Shown piece by piece: positions 16,770-25,484 of a stretch of 64,000 nucleotides of DNA. A model generated the notes under the pieces. It ran no database searches. It was not told where the DNA came from and was given only the letters and a program-made list of their open reading frames with translations. The position numbers and the translations under genes were made by a program. The DNA comes from PALSA-610 sp038213435 (lineage in GTDB: Bacteria; Actinomycetota; Acidimicrobiia; IMCC26256; PALSA-610): contig JBBQTI010000003.1 in assembly GCA_038213435.1 (NCBI GenBank), positions 1 to 64,000 on the forward strand, given 5' to 3'. How positions within the stretch are numbered: position 1 is the first letter of the stretch; each line of letters opens with the position of its first letter.

Positions 16770-17204
16770 TCAGGTGATGTCGGCGAGATGCGCTTCGAGG
16801 CGATCGAGGCTCGAGTTGAAGCCGGCTTGGGATTCCGGTGTCGCGTACATCGGGGGCACGTTGGTCTGGTGGATCCGCAGCTCGGTGCGTCCGTCACCGA
16901 GATCGACGAACGTGGAGGTGGTGGTCATGCCGCTGTCGGGCTCGGTCCACGCGAGCTTCTCCGGCGGATCGATCTCCGTGTAGACGCCCCGGCTCGGGTA
17001 CTGCTCGCCGCTGGCGTCGTTGACCATGACCGTTGCGAACACTCCCCCGACTCGCAAGTCGACAGTGATGTGCTCGATCGGGGTGCTCATCCCGACGGGC
17101 CCCCAGAAGTGGGTCAGATGCTCGGGCTCCGTGACGCACTTGAAGAGCAGTTCCCGAGGTGCGTCGAAGACACGAGTGATGACGAGTTCGCCGGTTTGGG
17201 TCAT
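16770..17204 (-). CDS. SRPBCC (AHSA1-type) protein
   Basis: The product is 144 residues with the START-like fold signature of the activator-of-Hsp90-ATPase group: LVITRVFDAPRELLFKCVTE at the N terminus, HFWGP near 33, then alternating strands and a C-terminal helix. These proteins have a hydrophobic ligand pocket and in bacteria are mostly uncharacterised. Its ATG overlaps the stop of the ArsR gene (ATGA). The ArsR-SRPBCC pair is a common bacterial two-gene unit in which the repressor controls both genes. Confidence 0.85.
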   Translation of the reverse strand: MTQTGELVITRVFDAPRELLFKCVTEPEHLTHFWGPVGMSTPIEHITVDLRVGGVFATVMVNDASGEQYPSRGVYTEIDPPEKLAWTEPDSGMTTTSTFVDLGDGRTELRIHQTNVPPMYATPESQAGFNSSLDRLEAHLADIT

Positions 17205-17575
17205 GGGTGGTTCCTGTCGTTTCGTCGGTCGTTGTGCCGGTCGTTATGAAGGTCGTTGAGGTGAACGCCCAGACGATCGAGCCGTTCCGTCCATACCCGG
17301 CGCTGCCCGTCGATCCAATCCGTGGCGGCTCGCAGGACGTCGGGTTCGAGCCGGCACGGCCGGGTCTGGCGGTGCCGGCCCCGGGAGATCAGCCCCGCAC
17401 GTTCCAGTACCTGGATGTGCTTGGACACCGCCTGGATACTGATGTCGAACGGCTCGGCGAGCTCGTTGACGGTGGCTTCGCCGCCGGTCAGATGGGCGAC
17501 GATCGCGCGCCGGGTCGGATCGGCCAGCGCCGCGAACGTGGCGTCGAGGTCGTCGTCCGACAAGGTCACGGTCAC
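17201..17575 (-). CDS. ArsR-family repressor with an Asn-Asp repeat tail
   Basis: The product is 124 residues. The winged helix spans about 8-90: ALADPTRRAIVAHL, then VNELAEPFDISIQAVSKHIQ as the recognition region. There is no ELCVCDL-type metal motif, as usual for the non-metal ArsR proteins that partner SRPBCC genes. The C terminus is odd: residues about 105-124 are four imperfect (L/R)HND-type tetrapeptides (HLNDLHNDRHNDRRND), from an expanded 12-base unit. It is translationally coupled to the SRPBCC gene and probably autoregulated. Confidence 0.85.
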   Translation of the reverse strand: MTVTLSDDDLDATFAALADPTRRAIVAHLTGGEATVNELAEPFDISIQAVSKHIQVLERAGLISRGRHRQTRPCRLEPDVLRAATDWIDGQRRVWTERLDRLGVHLNDLHNDRHNDRRNDRNHP

Positions 17576-17628
17576 GACCTCTATTCAACGCAGTTATTGA
17601 TCAACTGTCAAGTTGAATATCGCAGCGT

Positions 17629-18390
17629 TCAATGCGTCCCCGCGATCGCGATCAACTCCGCATACAGCCCATCCATGTCGATGGGCTCGCCGTGCCGAGC
17701 GAACCAGCTGCACACGTTGCTCAGATCTCGGTGCAGGTAGTCGAACGCGTGGGGATTGGTCGTCACGTCGACGGCCTGCGGGAAGTCGATCAGCCAGAGT
17801 CGGTCCTCCCACCAAAGCAGGTTGAACGCCGACAGGTCGGCGTGGACGAACCCCGCGCCGACCAACAACCTGAGGTTGTCGGCGAGCTGCGTCGCCGCGC
17901 AATGGATCTCGGCCGCGCCGAGCCTGGCCTCGACCAACCGTGGCGCGGTGCGTTCGGTGTCCCCCAGCAACTGCATCAGCAGACCGTCGCCCCGAGGGCC
18001 GACCGGATAGGGGACGCTGACGTCGGCGCGCCACGCGTGTTGCATCATCTCGAGCTCGTGACCGGTCCACCGGCCGGTCAACAGCTTCTTGCCGTAGTTC
18101 GTCATCCGCTCGGCGGCGCGCCGGTCTCTGGACTTGGAGAACTTCCGGCCGTCCCGGTACGCAAGGTCGTTCATGAAGCGATTGCCGCGCTGGAAACCGA
18201 GCTCGGCCAGCTCGCCCTTGTGACTCACGGTTCGCGGTCGATACCGCTTGTGCGCGAGCAGGCATGAACGGTCCTGATACGTCCGTTCGACGACGAAGAC
18301 TTCAGCTTCCTTGCCGGACTTCAGGTTGCCAAGGTCGCGCTCGACATAGTCGACCTCGTCGGTGATCAACCACTGGGGCATAGGGCGCAC
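17629..18390 (-). CDS. RIO-type serine/threonine kinase
   Basis: The product is 253 residues. It has the RIO catalytic hallmarks: GKEAEVFVVER as a reduced glycine loop near 27, Lys in LLAHKRYRPR, the catalytic loop GFVHADLSAFNLLWW near 190 and the metal-binding LIDFPQAVD near 207, as in RIO1-like kinases. RIO proteins act in ribosome maturation in archaea and eukaryotes; actinobacterial members have no established role. GTG is chosen over an ATG three codons later because GGAAGG is five bases before it. It stands alone on the minus strand. Confidence 0.88.
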   Translation of the reverse strand: MRPMPQWLITDEVDYVERDLGNLKSGKEAEVFVVERTYQDRSCLLAHKRYRPRTVSHKGELAELGFQRGNRFMNDLAYRDGRKFSKSRDRRAAERMTNYGKKLLTGRWTGHELEMMQHAWRADVSVPYPVGPRGDGLLMQLLGDTERTAPRLVEARLGAAEIHCAATQLADNLRLLVGAGFVHADLSAFNLLWWEDRLWLIDFPQAVDVTTNPHAFDYLHRDLSNVCSWFARHGEPIDMDGLYAELIAIAGTH

Positions 18391-18487
18391 GGGCGCCTTC
18401 CTTTCGGACGATGGGAGTTCGAGACGCGTGGCGCGTCCTCCCTCGACCCGAGCTCAGAAGGCTGGCGGGACGCGACGGAGGACGCTC

Positions 18488-18613
18488 GTGGCGATGAAGA
18501 TCAAGATCATCTCGAAACGCCTCCTCTCCGTCGGCGACACCCGCAGTGTCGCCCCCGCCACCTTCGACGTCAATCGATTAACGACTGCGGCGTTGCGTCG
18601 ATCAGCGTGTTGA
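18488..18613 (+). CDS. Candidate 41-residue protein
   Basis: GGAGGA (18477-18482) is five bases before a GTG, and the frame reads MAMKIKIISKRLLSVGDTRS and continues to a Cys and TGA. The strong ribosome site and ordinary N terminus favour translation, but the frame overlaps the 3' end of the convergent cyclase gene by 44 bases and I recognise no family. It could be a chance frame. Confidence 0.3.
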   Translation: MAMKIKIISKRLLSVGDTRSVAPATFDVNRLTTAALRRSAC

Positions 18614-21320
18614 GGGTGTCGACGGTCCATGCGACCAGTTCGTCCATCGTCATGGCCGCGCCGCGTGCGACGAAGTCGGAGAGTTGTTCCGCAGTCAGCA
18701 TGTCGCGCAACGGCGCCGAGCCGCGCTGGCGCCTCTCTGGAGGCACAGCCATCGCCCGCAAGGATGTGAGCACACCACTACGAGCGGCGCCGACGAGAAC
18801 GGCGGCGGGTTCGGGCGCGTGCAGAATCGTGAGGATCTCGATGGCGTACCCGAGCGCGCCCGCGAGCTGCAGTTGTTGCACGAGGTGTTCTTGCAGCACG
18901 ATCGACTCGCGCAGGCAGGTCAAGGCATCAAGCCGTTCGCCCGCGCGCGCCAGCAATAGCGCGCACTGGAAGAGTGCAGGGGGGAACGTGGCGTCGTTCG
19001 TTCCGCTGCGGCCGAGCTCGATGGCGCTCTTGTAAGCACCGATCGCGCGCTCGGGATCGGCCACCGCCCAAACCGTTCCGAGGATGTAGTGCATTTGCGC
19101 GATCGTTGACGGGTTATGCGATCGTAACGCGAATTCTTGCGCGCGCTCGGAGTGGCGCCGCGCGCCGTCGTGATCGCCGACGCGGACCGTTGCTTGCACG
19201 AGCAGAAACAAGATCCGGGCGATCTCGGCGTCCGGGGTGCCGTTCGCCTGGAGCGCCGGTATCGCCGCCTCGATCATCGGGATCGCGTCCGGAACGGTCG
19301 ACTGCCCGTCGCTCGCGGCCGCGAAGAAGACGCGATACGGCGTCGGGCAATCGGGGCTGACTCCATCGCCGAGGGCCTCAACACCCAGCTCGGCCGCGAC
19401 TTCAAGGTCGCTCCGAGCGATCGCGTCGTACGCGGCCGCCGACAGCACGGCCGCGCGCCGGCCGGGGGTGGACGCGCGCGCGGCGACCAGTGCCCGCTCG
19501 AACGGAGGGAGCGCCAACCGTACGCGGCTGACCATGCAGTAGTCCTCGGCCAGCGCGGCGAGGATCCGGACACCGACCTCGGCGTCCATCGGGTCGTCCC
19601 GATCGAGCGCCCACGTACACGCCGCGCGCAGGTTGTCGAGCTCGGCGTACAAGCGTTCCCGGACGCTCAGCTCGTCGGGACCGAGGAGCTCGGGCCCAAT
19701 TGGCTCCGCGAACTCGGCGAAGTACACCGCGTGCCGGCGCCGCGCCGCGTCGAGAGTGCCGGCATCGTCGAGTCGTTCCAGGCCGAACTGGCGCAGCGTC
19801 TCGAGCTGCTGGTAGCGGGTGCTCGCATCGGGCTGCTCCTCGACGGCAAGCATCGATTTGCGCACGAGTGCCTCCACCGCGTCGAGCACCGACCACGCGT
19901 CGAGGTGGTCGTCGGACGCGACGGCACGCGCGGCCGCGGCGTCGCAGCCCGCACACACAGCGAGCCGGTCGAACACGTTGCGCTCGGTGTCGTTCAGCAG
20001 GCTGTACGACCACTCGACCGTCGCCCGCAGCGTCTGGTGCCGCTCGAGCGAGCCGCGACGTCCGCCGGTGAGCAGGCGGAATCGTTCGTCGAGCAGCGCC
20101 GCGAGCTCTCGCGGGCTCATCGCGACGACGCGTGCGGCGGCCAGCTCGATCGCGAGTGGGATGCCGTCGAGCCGTCGACACGTTTCGGCAACCGGGTCGA
20201 TGTTCGCGTCGTCGACGACGAACCCCGGCCGCGCCGATCGAGCACGGTCCTCGAAGAGCCGCACTGCGTCGCTTGCCATCAACGACTGCCGGTCGTCGGA
20301 CGTGCGTCCCAACCCGAGCGATCGCAGCGGAAAGATCCGCTCGCCGTCGATCGCGAGCGGCTCACGACTCGTCGCCAGCACGCGAACCGTCGAACAGGTC
20401 CGCAAGATCGCGTCGGCCAGCTCGCCGGCCGCGTCGAGCACGTGTTCGCAGTTGTCGAGAATCAGCAGCATCTCCTTGCGGCGCAGGAAGTTGACCGTGC
20501 TCTGGATCAGGCTCACGCCTGGTTGCGGTGTCACACCCAACGATCCGGCAACCACGTGGTCGACCGATTCGTCTTCGGTCGCAGTCGCGAGCTCGCAGAC
20601 CCACACACCATCTCGCAACTCATTGATGAGCTCGGCGCCCGCGTGGAACGCGAGCCGGGTCTTGCCCACCCCGCCGACGCCGATGATCGTCACGAGCCGG
20701 GCGTCCGACGACAGCGCCGCGGTCACGCCCGCGAGCTCCTCGCCGCGGCCCACGAACGACGTGAGCTGAAGCGGAAGATTGCCGGAGAACGCGTCGAGCG
20801 AACGCAACGCCGGGAACTCGGTCCACAAGCCGGGGGCCGCCAGCTGGAACACGCGCTCCGGACGCGACAGGTCGCGCAGTCGATGCTCACCGAGATCAAC
20901 GAAATCGAAACCATTGACGAGCTGCTGGGCGACCCCCGACACGAGCACCTGGCCGCCGTGCCCAACCGCCATCAACCGAGCCGCGCGATTCACCGTCGGA
21001 CCGAAATAGTCACCGCCACGCTCCACCGCCTCGCCCGTGTGCACACCCATGCGTACCCTCGGCAAGTCCGTCGCCTGCAACTCGGCCTGCACGCGTTGCG
21101 CGCACGCGACCGCATCGCCCGCCCGGCCGAACGCCGCCGCGAACCCGTCCCCGCCCGTCGCGAACACGACTCCTCCATGACGCTCGATCGCGCCGCGCAG
21201 GATCTCGTCATGGCCCGCGAGCGCGTCGCGCATCGCCTCCGTATCGTCCTCCCAGCGGCGCGTCGAACCCTCGATGTCGGTGAACAGGAACGTCACCGTC
21301 CCCGTCGGGGCCTGCGGCAC
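18570..21320 (-). CDS. Adenylate cyclase domain - STAND ATPase regulator with TPR-like repeats
   Basis: The product is 916 residues. Residues 8-165 are a class III nucleotide cyclase domain with both metal Asp (FTDIEGST near 15, GGDGF near 58) and the transition-state Asn/Arg (DYFGPTVNRAARL), so it may be active. Residues about 185-480 are an AAA/NB-ARC type ATPase: Walker A in GVGGVGKTRLA near 215 and Walker B in LLILDNCEH. The rest is helical repeat sequence. No C-terminal LuxR helix-turn-helix is seen, unlike many relatives, so it may signal through cAMP or protein contacts. The GTG is leaderless and divergent from a PAS-MBL pair. Confidence 0.85.
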   Translation of the reverse strand: MPQAPTGTVTFLFTDIEGSTRRWEDDTEAMRDALAGHDEILRGAIERHGGVVFATGGDGFAAAFGRAGDAVACAQRVQAELQATDLPRVRMGVHTGEAVERGGDYFGPTVNRAARLMAVGHGGQVLVSGVAQQLVNGFDFVDLGEHRLRDLSRPERVFQLAAPGLWTEFPALRSLDAFSGNLPLQLTSFVGRGEELAGVTAALSSDARLVTIIGVGGVGKTRLAFHAGAELINELRDGVWVCELATATEDESVDHVVAGSLGVTPQPGVSLIQSTVNFLRRKEMLLILDNCEHVLDAAGELADAILRTCSTVRVLATSREPLAIDGERIFPLRSLGLGRTSDDRQSLMASDAVRLFEDRARSARPGFVVDDANIDPVAETCRRLDGIPLAIELAAARVVAMSPRELAALLDERFRLLTGGRRGSLERHQTLRATVEWSYSLLNDTERNVFDRLAVCAGCDAAAARAVASDDHLDAWSVLDAVEALVRKSMLAVEEQPDASTRYQQLETLRQFGLERLDDAGTLDAARRRHAVYFAEFAEPIGPELLGPDELSVRERLYAELDNLRAACTWALDRDDPMDAEVGVRILAALAEDYCMVSRVRLALPPFERALVAARASTPGRRAAVLSAAAYDAIARSDLEVAAELGVEALGDGVSPDCPTPYRVFFAAASDGQSTVPDAIPMIEAAIPALQANGTPDAEIARILFLLVQATVRVGDHDGARRHSERAQEFALRSHNPSTIAQMHYILGTVWAVADPERAIGAYKSAIELGRSGTNDATFPPALFQCALLLARAGERLDALTCLRESIVLQEHLVQQLQLAGALGYAIEILTILHAPEPAAVLVGAARSGVLTSLRAMAVPPERRQRGSAPLRDMLTAEQLSDFVARGAAMTMDELVAWTVDTLNTLIDATPQSLID

Positions 21321-21327
21321 GTCACGG

Positions 21328-21333
21328 ACGCTA
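21328..21333 (-). promoter_or_regulatory. Leaderless -10 element of the cyclase-ATPase gene
   Basis: On the minus strand TAGCGT is followed by seven bases and the GTG at 21320, without a Shine-Dalgarno. The SDR gene at 57605 has the same TAGCGT-N7 arrangement. Confidence 0.5.
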
Positions 21334-21383
21334 CCGACGACTCGCCACGGGCCGCCCGTCTATGCGGTGAGCGGCCCGGCGCA

Positions 21384-21389
21384 TATCGT
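21384..21389 (+). promoter_or_regulatory. -10 element of the PAS gene
   Basis: TATCGT ends nine bases before the ATG at 21399. No Shine-Dalgarno is visible in the nine bases, so the mRNA is probably leaderless or has only a few leader bases. It faces away from the cyclase-ATPase promoter 50 bp to the left. Confidence 0.4.
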
Positions 21390-21398
21390 GAGGCCTCG

Positions 21399-21785
21399 AT
21401 GACGCAACCGATCGAAGTCATCTTGATGCGCGAGCTGGCGGGCCATCTCGCGACCCCGATCTTCGTCGTCGACGCCCAAGGCGACCTGCTGTTCTACAAC
21501 GAGCCGGCAGAAAACCTGCTGGGCACCCGCTTCGACGAGACCGGCATGATGCCCTTCGCGGAGTGGGCGACGATGTTCACCCCGACCAACGGCCGGGGCA
21601 CCCCCCTTCCGCCCGACGAGCTGCCCTTGGCGATCGCGGTGCAAAAGCATCGGCCCGCGCAGGGCCGCTTCTGGATTCGCGGGCTCGACGGCGAGCGCCG
21701 CCGGCTCACGGTCACGGCCATCCCGCTCCAAGGGCAATGGGGAGAACACATCGGCGCGGCCGCGATCTTCTGGGAAGAGCCGTGA
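21399..21785 (+). CDS. Single PAS-domain protein
   Basis: The product is 128 residues, essentially one PAS domain: TPIFVVDAQGDLLFYNEPAE near 19-38, then LPPDELPLAIAVQ, and the closing strands RLTVTAIPLQGQWGEHIGAA. There is no output domain. Its stop overlaps the GTG of the next gene (GTGA), which couples it to a metallo-beta-lactamase-fold protein, the likely effector or partner. The ligand is unknown; there is no obvious heme His or flavin Cys motif. Confidence 0.82.
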   Translation: MTQPIEVILMRELAGHLATPIFVVDAQGDLLFYNEPAENLLGTRFDETGMMPFAEWATMFTPTNGRGTPLPPDELPLAIAVQKHRPAQGRFWIRGLDGERRRLTVTAIPLQGQWGEHIGAAAIFWEEP

Positions 21786-22651
21786 AGGTCACGGTGTGGG
21801 GTACCCGCGGCTCGCAGGCCTCACCGGGACCCGACACGGTCCGCTACGGCGGCAACACATCTTGCGTCGAGCTCCAAGCGGAGCCGGATGCGCGAGTCGT
21901 GCTCGACGCGGGCACGGGTCTGCGCCGCCTGGGTGTCGAACTGTCGCCCGACGTGCGCCGCGTCGACGTGTTGCTCACGCATCTCCATATGGATCACATC
22001 CAAGGCCTCGGCTTCTTCTCTCCACTGTTCCGTCCGGACTTCGAGGTGCACATCTGGGGACCGGGTTCTGCGACCGCCGATCTCCACACGCGCTTGACGC
22101 GCTACATGTCGCCGCCGCTGTTCCCGGTGCGTCTGCAAGAGTTGGCGTGCGATCTGCACCTTCACGATCTGAACGAGGGATGCGTCGAAGTGCCCGGCTT
22201 CACGGTCCGCACGGCGCTCGTGTGCCATCCGGGTCCGACCGTCGGGTACCGCTTGGAGAACGCGCACGGGAGCCTCGCGTACCTGCCCGACCACGAACCG
22301 ATGCTGGCGTGCAGCCATTTCGCCGACTCGGCCGAGTGGTGCTCGGGCTTCGAGATCGCAGCCGGGGTCGACGTGTTGATCCACGACGCGCAGTACTCCG
22401 ACGCGGAATACGAACAGCGCGTCGGATGGGGACACAGCAGCCTCAGCCAGGCACTCGCGTTCGCCCGACTCGCGAACGTCAAACATCTCATGCCGTTCCA
22501 TCACGACCCGGCCCACGACGATGACACGCTCGACGACTTCTTCGGCGCAATCGCGGCCCGGCCCGTCGAACCGTTCACGATCGGAGCCGCTCGCGAAGGT
22601 ACGACGTTCGACGTCGCCGAGAACCTGCGCACCGAACCCGCCACCGTCTGA
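21782..22651 (+). CDS. MBL-fold metallohydrolase
   Basis: The product is 289 residues from a GTG overlapping the PAS stop. It opens with VTVWGTRGSQASPGPDTVRY, the N-terminal signature of the RNase Z/PhnP-like branch, has the metal motif LLTHLHMDHIQG near 65 and further ligands in ALVCHPGPT, LPDHEP, IHDAQYSDAE and FHHDPAHDD. The enzyme likely hydrolyses a phosphodiester; cyclic nucleotide phosphodiesterase activity is an attractive idea because a cyclase gene is divergent, but that is inference. It is coupled to the PAS protein, which may control it. Confidence 0.85.
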   Translation: MKVTVWGTRGSQASPGPDTVRYGGNTSCVELQAEPDARVVLDAGTGLRRLGVELSPDVRRVDVLLTHLHMDHIQGLGFFSPLFRPDFEVHIWGPGSATADLHTRLTRYMSPPLFPVRLQELACDLHLHDLNEGCVEVPGFTVRTALVCHPGPTVGYRLENAHGSLAYLPDHEPMLACSHFADSAEWCSGFEIAAGVDVLIHDAQYSDAEYEQRVGWGHSSLSQALAFARLANVKHLMPFHHDPAHDDDTLDDFFGAIAARPVEPFTIGAAREGTTFDVAENLRTEPATV

Positions 22652-22741
22652 GGCTCCGTTCGGGTCCGCACCCGTCGAGCCCTCGAACCGTCGCGCCGAG
22701 CGGCATCTTCGTAGACTCCCCGAGGACTGCTGGAGGTGCGG

Positions 22742-24430
22742 GTGTCGTTCAGATCTTTCGTCGGGCTTCTCGTCGCGACCGGGTTTCTCGCGGCTGGTTG
22801 TTCGAGCTCCGCGTCGAAAGCTGCGAGCCCGGACAAACCGGCCGCGGTGTCGACGACGACGACCGCGGCGACGACGGGAGGCGCGTACACACGCCCCGCG
22901 TGCGGAATCGCGGCGAGCCGCCAGCCGAAAACGACAGTGTCCGCGACGCGTGTGCCAGGGTCGAGCTCCGACTACGACGTCGTCTCGTTCGATGGCACCC
23001 GGATCCGCGTTCATTGGTTCCCCGTTCACCTCGCCGCCGGTGCGACCGCGCCGACCGTGCTCAAGGGTCCGGGTTGGGGCCAGGCCGGCGACGTGGACAC
23101 CGCCGGTTCGGGTTACGGCCTGTTCGGCGATCTCGGCATTCACGCGCTGAACTCGGCGGGTTACAACATGCTCACCTGGGACCCGCGTGGCTTCGGGAAG
23201 TCGGGCGGGACGGTCGAGAGCGACAGTGCGGACTTCGAGGGGCGCGGCGTCCAGCGACTCATCGACTGGATCGCGCAGCAACCCGGCGTGCAGCTCGACG
23301 GCACGGGCGATCCGCGCATGGGAATGGTGGGCGCGTCGTACGGCGGCGGCATCCAGCTCGTGATCGCCGCGATCGACTGTCGCGTCGACGCGATCGTGCC
23401 GCAGATCGCGTGGCATTCACTGACCACGAGCCTCTACGGGGCGCAGACGGTGAAGCGCGGCTGGGGCGATCTCCTCTACACCGTTGCCACTGGTCACTCC
23501 ATCGACCCGCACATCACGAGCGCGCACAACGACGGTGACTCGTCGGGCGTGTTGAGCGCGGCCGACCGGCAATGGTTCCTCGACCGAGGTCCCGGCGACC
23601 TCGTCCGCAAGATCACGGCGCCAACGCTGTTCGAGCAGGGCACGATCGACACGTTGTTCCCACTTGGAGAAGCCGTCGAAAACTTCCGCATCCTGCGCGA
23701 TGCGGGCGTTCCCACTGCGATGCTCTGGATGTGCAGCGGGCACGGCGTGTGCCTCACGAACCCGGGCAACCAGAAGCGGCCCGGCCAGGCGGCGATCGCT
23801 TGGCTCGATCGCTACGTGAAGGGCAACACCAAGGTGACGCTCGGCCCGCGTTTCGAGTACGTCGACCAGAACGGGGTCGAGTTCACCGCCGACGACTTCC
23901 CAGCTCGAGTCGCGGCGCCGATCGCGGCAAGCGGACGCGGCCCGCTCACGCTCGTCGCGGGCGGCGGCTCGGGCCCGGCGCACGCGACGGGCAATGCGGG
24001 AGTGCTCGGTGGCGTCGCGCTGCCGATCACGCCCGCGAAGGCCGCTCACGCCGCGAACGTCCCGGTCACCATCACACGCGCGGCGAACATCGTCGGAGCG
24101 CCCCAATTGACGCTCCGCTACTCGGGATCGTCACCGGCCGGCGTGCGCCCGACCCGCGTCTTCGCGCAACTGGTCGACGACGCCACCGGCATCGTGCTCG
24201 GCAACCAGATCACACCGATCGCGGTCGTACTCGACGGCCAACCGCACACGACGACCGTGCCGCTCGAGATCGTGGCGTTCACCGCTGCACCCGGCGCGCA
24301 TCTCACGCTGCAACTCGTCGCAACGACAATCGCGTACGCCGAGCCTCGCCTCGGCGGGACGATCGACTTCGATGCCGTGCAGGTCGAGCTCCCAACCGTG
24401 ACCGGCGTCACTCGCCAGATCGTTGGATGA
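22742..24430 (+). CDS. Lipoprotein alpha/beta-hydrolase, CocE/S15 X-Pro peptidase family
   Basis: The product is 562 residues. Start: the GTG with GGAGG five bases upstream. Residues 1-20 are a lipoprotein signal (VGLLVATGFLAAGC) with the lipobox Cys at about 20, then a Thr/Ala-rich linker. The hydrolase domain follows: MVGASYGGG holds the nucleophile Ser, QGTIDTLFP the Asp and CSGHGVC the His. The C-terminal 180 residues form the jelly-roll domain (PQLTLRYSG and beyond) of the CocE/NonD family. It probably acts on esters or amides at the outer face of the membrane. Confidence 0.88.
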   Translation: MSFRSFVGLLVATGFLAAGCSSSASKAASPDKPAAVSTTTTAATTGGAYTRPACGIAASRQPKTTVSATRVPGSSSDYDVVSFDGTRIRVHWFPVHLAAGATAPTVLKGPGWGQAGDVDTAGSGYGLFGDLGIHALNSAGYNMLTWDPRGFGKSGGTVESDSADFEGRGVQRLIDWIAQQPGVQLDGTGDPRMGMVGASYGGGIQLVIAAIDCRVDAIVPQIAWHSLTTSLYGAQTVKRGWGDLLYTVATGHSIDPHITSAHNDGDSSGVLSAADRQWFLDRGPGDLVRKITAPTLFEQGTIDTLFPLGEAVENFRILRDAGVPTAMLWMCSGHGVCLTNPGNQKRPGQAAIAWLDRYVKGNTKVTLGPRFEYVDQNGVEFTADDFPARVAAPIAASGRGPLTLVAGGGSGPAHATGNAGVLGGVALPITPAKAAHAANVPVTITRAANIVGAPQLTLRYSGSSPAGVRPTRVFAQLVDDATGIVLGNQITPIAVVLDGQPHTTTVPLEIVAFTAAPGAHLTLQLVATTIAYAEPRLGGTIDFDAVQVELPTVTGVTRQIVG

Positions 24431-24433
24431 GCA

Positions 24434-25003
24434 CAGGCGGGCGACGTCGTAGCCGTTCTCGGTCCGGGTGTACGCGGCCTGTCGGCCTGCGCGGCCGCGA
24501 AGACGCCGGGGCCGGGTTCGTGATGGTCACCGGCCGCGGCGCGCGCGACGCTCCGCGGCTTGCCGTCGCGTCCGAATTCGGTGCGAATCTCGCAGTCGAT
24601 GTCGACACGGTCGATCCGATACGCGCTTTGCGGGATGAGACAGACCGCCTCGCCGACGTGGTGGTCGACGTCACGGCCAAGGCGCCCGAAGCGTTCGCGC
24701 AAGCGATCAAGCTCGCCCGGCCCGGCGGAACCGTCGTCGTCGCGGGAACGCGTGGAGGCGGTGGTGTCGGCGGCGCGTTCGATCCGGATGCGATCGTCTA
24801 CAAGGAACTCCGCGTGCTCGGCGCGTTGGGCGTCGATACTTCCGCCTATGCCCAGGCGCTCGAGCTGCCTCGCCGCGCGACGGTTCCCGTTCGAGACGCT
24901 CCCCCGCCGAATCGTCGGCCTGGACGACGTCGGCGGCCTGCTTCGCCTGATGGCGGGCGAAGGCGACGTGCCGCCGGTGCACGCAGTGGCCGTACCGAAC
25001 TGA
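24434..25003 (+). pseudogene. Zinc-type alcohol dehydrogenase, truncated and frameshifted
   Basis: Three successive frames together read as the C-terminal nucleotide-binding half of a medium-chain dehydrogenase. Frame A (from 24434) gives GDVVAVLGPGVRGLSACAAAK; near 24503 the reading moves to another frame giving AGAGFVMVTGRGARDAPRLA through VDVTAKAPEAF and GGTVVVAGTR; near 24872 it returns to the first frame with RRFPFETLPRRIVGLDDVGG and ends HAVAVPN. The N-terminal catalytic GroES-like domain is missing: the homology starts a few bases after the preceding hydrolase stop. Two frameshifts plus a deletion make it non-functional, unless the frameshifts are sequencing errors. Confidence 0.82.
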
Positions 25004-25015
25004 GAGGCTGCGCTC

Positions 25016-25483
25016 ATGACGACGCCCGATTTCCCGCAATACGACGCGAAGACCGCGGCCGGATTGCGGGGATCGGCCACCGCGGCAGGAGGTCTCGCCG
25101 CGTTCCTCGCGATCGAGCACATCGAGGTCGGAGCCGGTTCTTTGCACGCGCGAGTTGCAGTTCGTGACGACTTGCTTACGCCGTTCGGCAACCTGCACGG
25201 CGGCGTCCTCGCCGCGTTGTGCGATCACGTGCTCGGAACCGTGCTCTATCCGGTGATCCCACGCGGCGCATGGGCTGCGACGACCGAGTTCAAGATCAAC
25301 TATCTCGCGGCCGTCACCACCGGCGTCCTCGACGCCCGCGCGGCAATCATCTCACTCACCAAACGTACGGCCGTGGTACGCATCGACGTCGAGAACGAGG
25401 GCCGCCTCGCGTGCGCCGCGCAAGGCACCGTGCTCGTGGTCGCACCGAAGTCACCAAAGCCCCCGAAGTCACCAAAGCCATGA
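25016..25483 (+). CDS. PaaI-like hotdog-fold thioesterase
   Basis: The product is 155 residues with the hotdog core: VRDDLLTPFGNLHGGVLAALCDHVLG near 43-68 (HGG loop and the Asp of the long helix) and TTEFKINYLAAV near 85. Such enzymes hydrolyse acyl-CoA esters. The C terminus ends in KSPKPPKSPKP, encoded by an 18-bp tandem duplication. ATG has GAGAGG eight bases upstream. It follows the dehydrogenase pseudogene and converges on the amidase gene. Confidence 0.82.
   Translation: MTTPDFPQYDAKTAAGLRGSATAAGGLAAFLAIEHIEVGAGSLHARVAVRDDLLTPFGNLHGGVLAALCDHVLGTVLYPVIPRGAWAATTEFKINYLAAVTTGVLDARAAIISLTKRTAVVRIDVENEGRLACAAQGTVLVVAPKSPKPPKSPKP
25445..25479. repeat. 18-bp-period tandem repeat in the thioesterase tail
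   Basis: CCGAAGTCACCAAAGCC occurs at 25445-25461 and again at 25463-25479. It encodes the Pro-Lys-Ser repeats at the protein C terminus and is probably a recent slippage event. Confidence 0.8.
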
Positions 25484-25484
25484 G

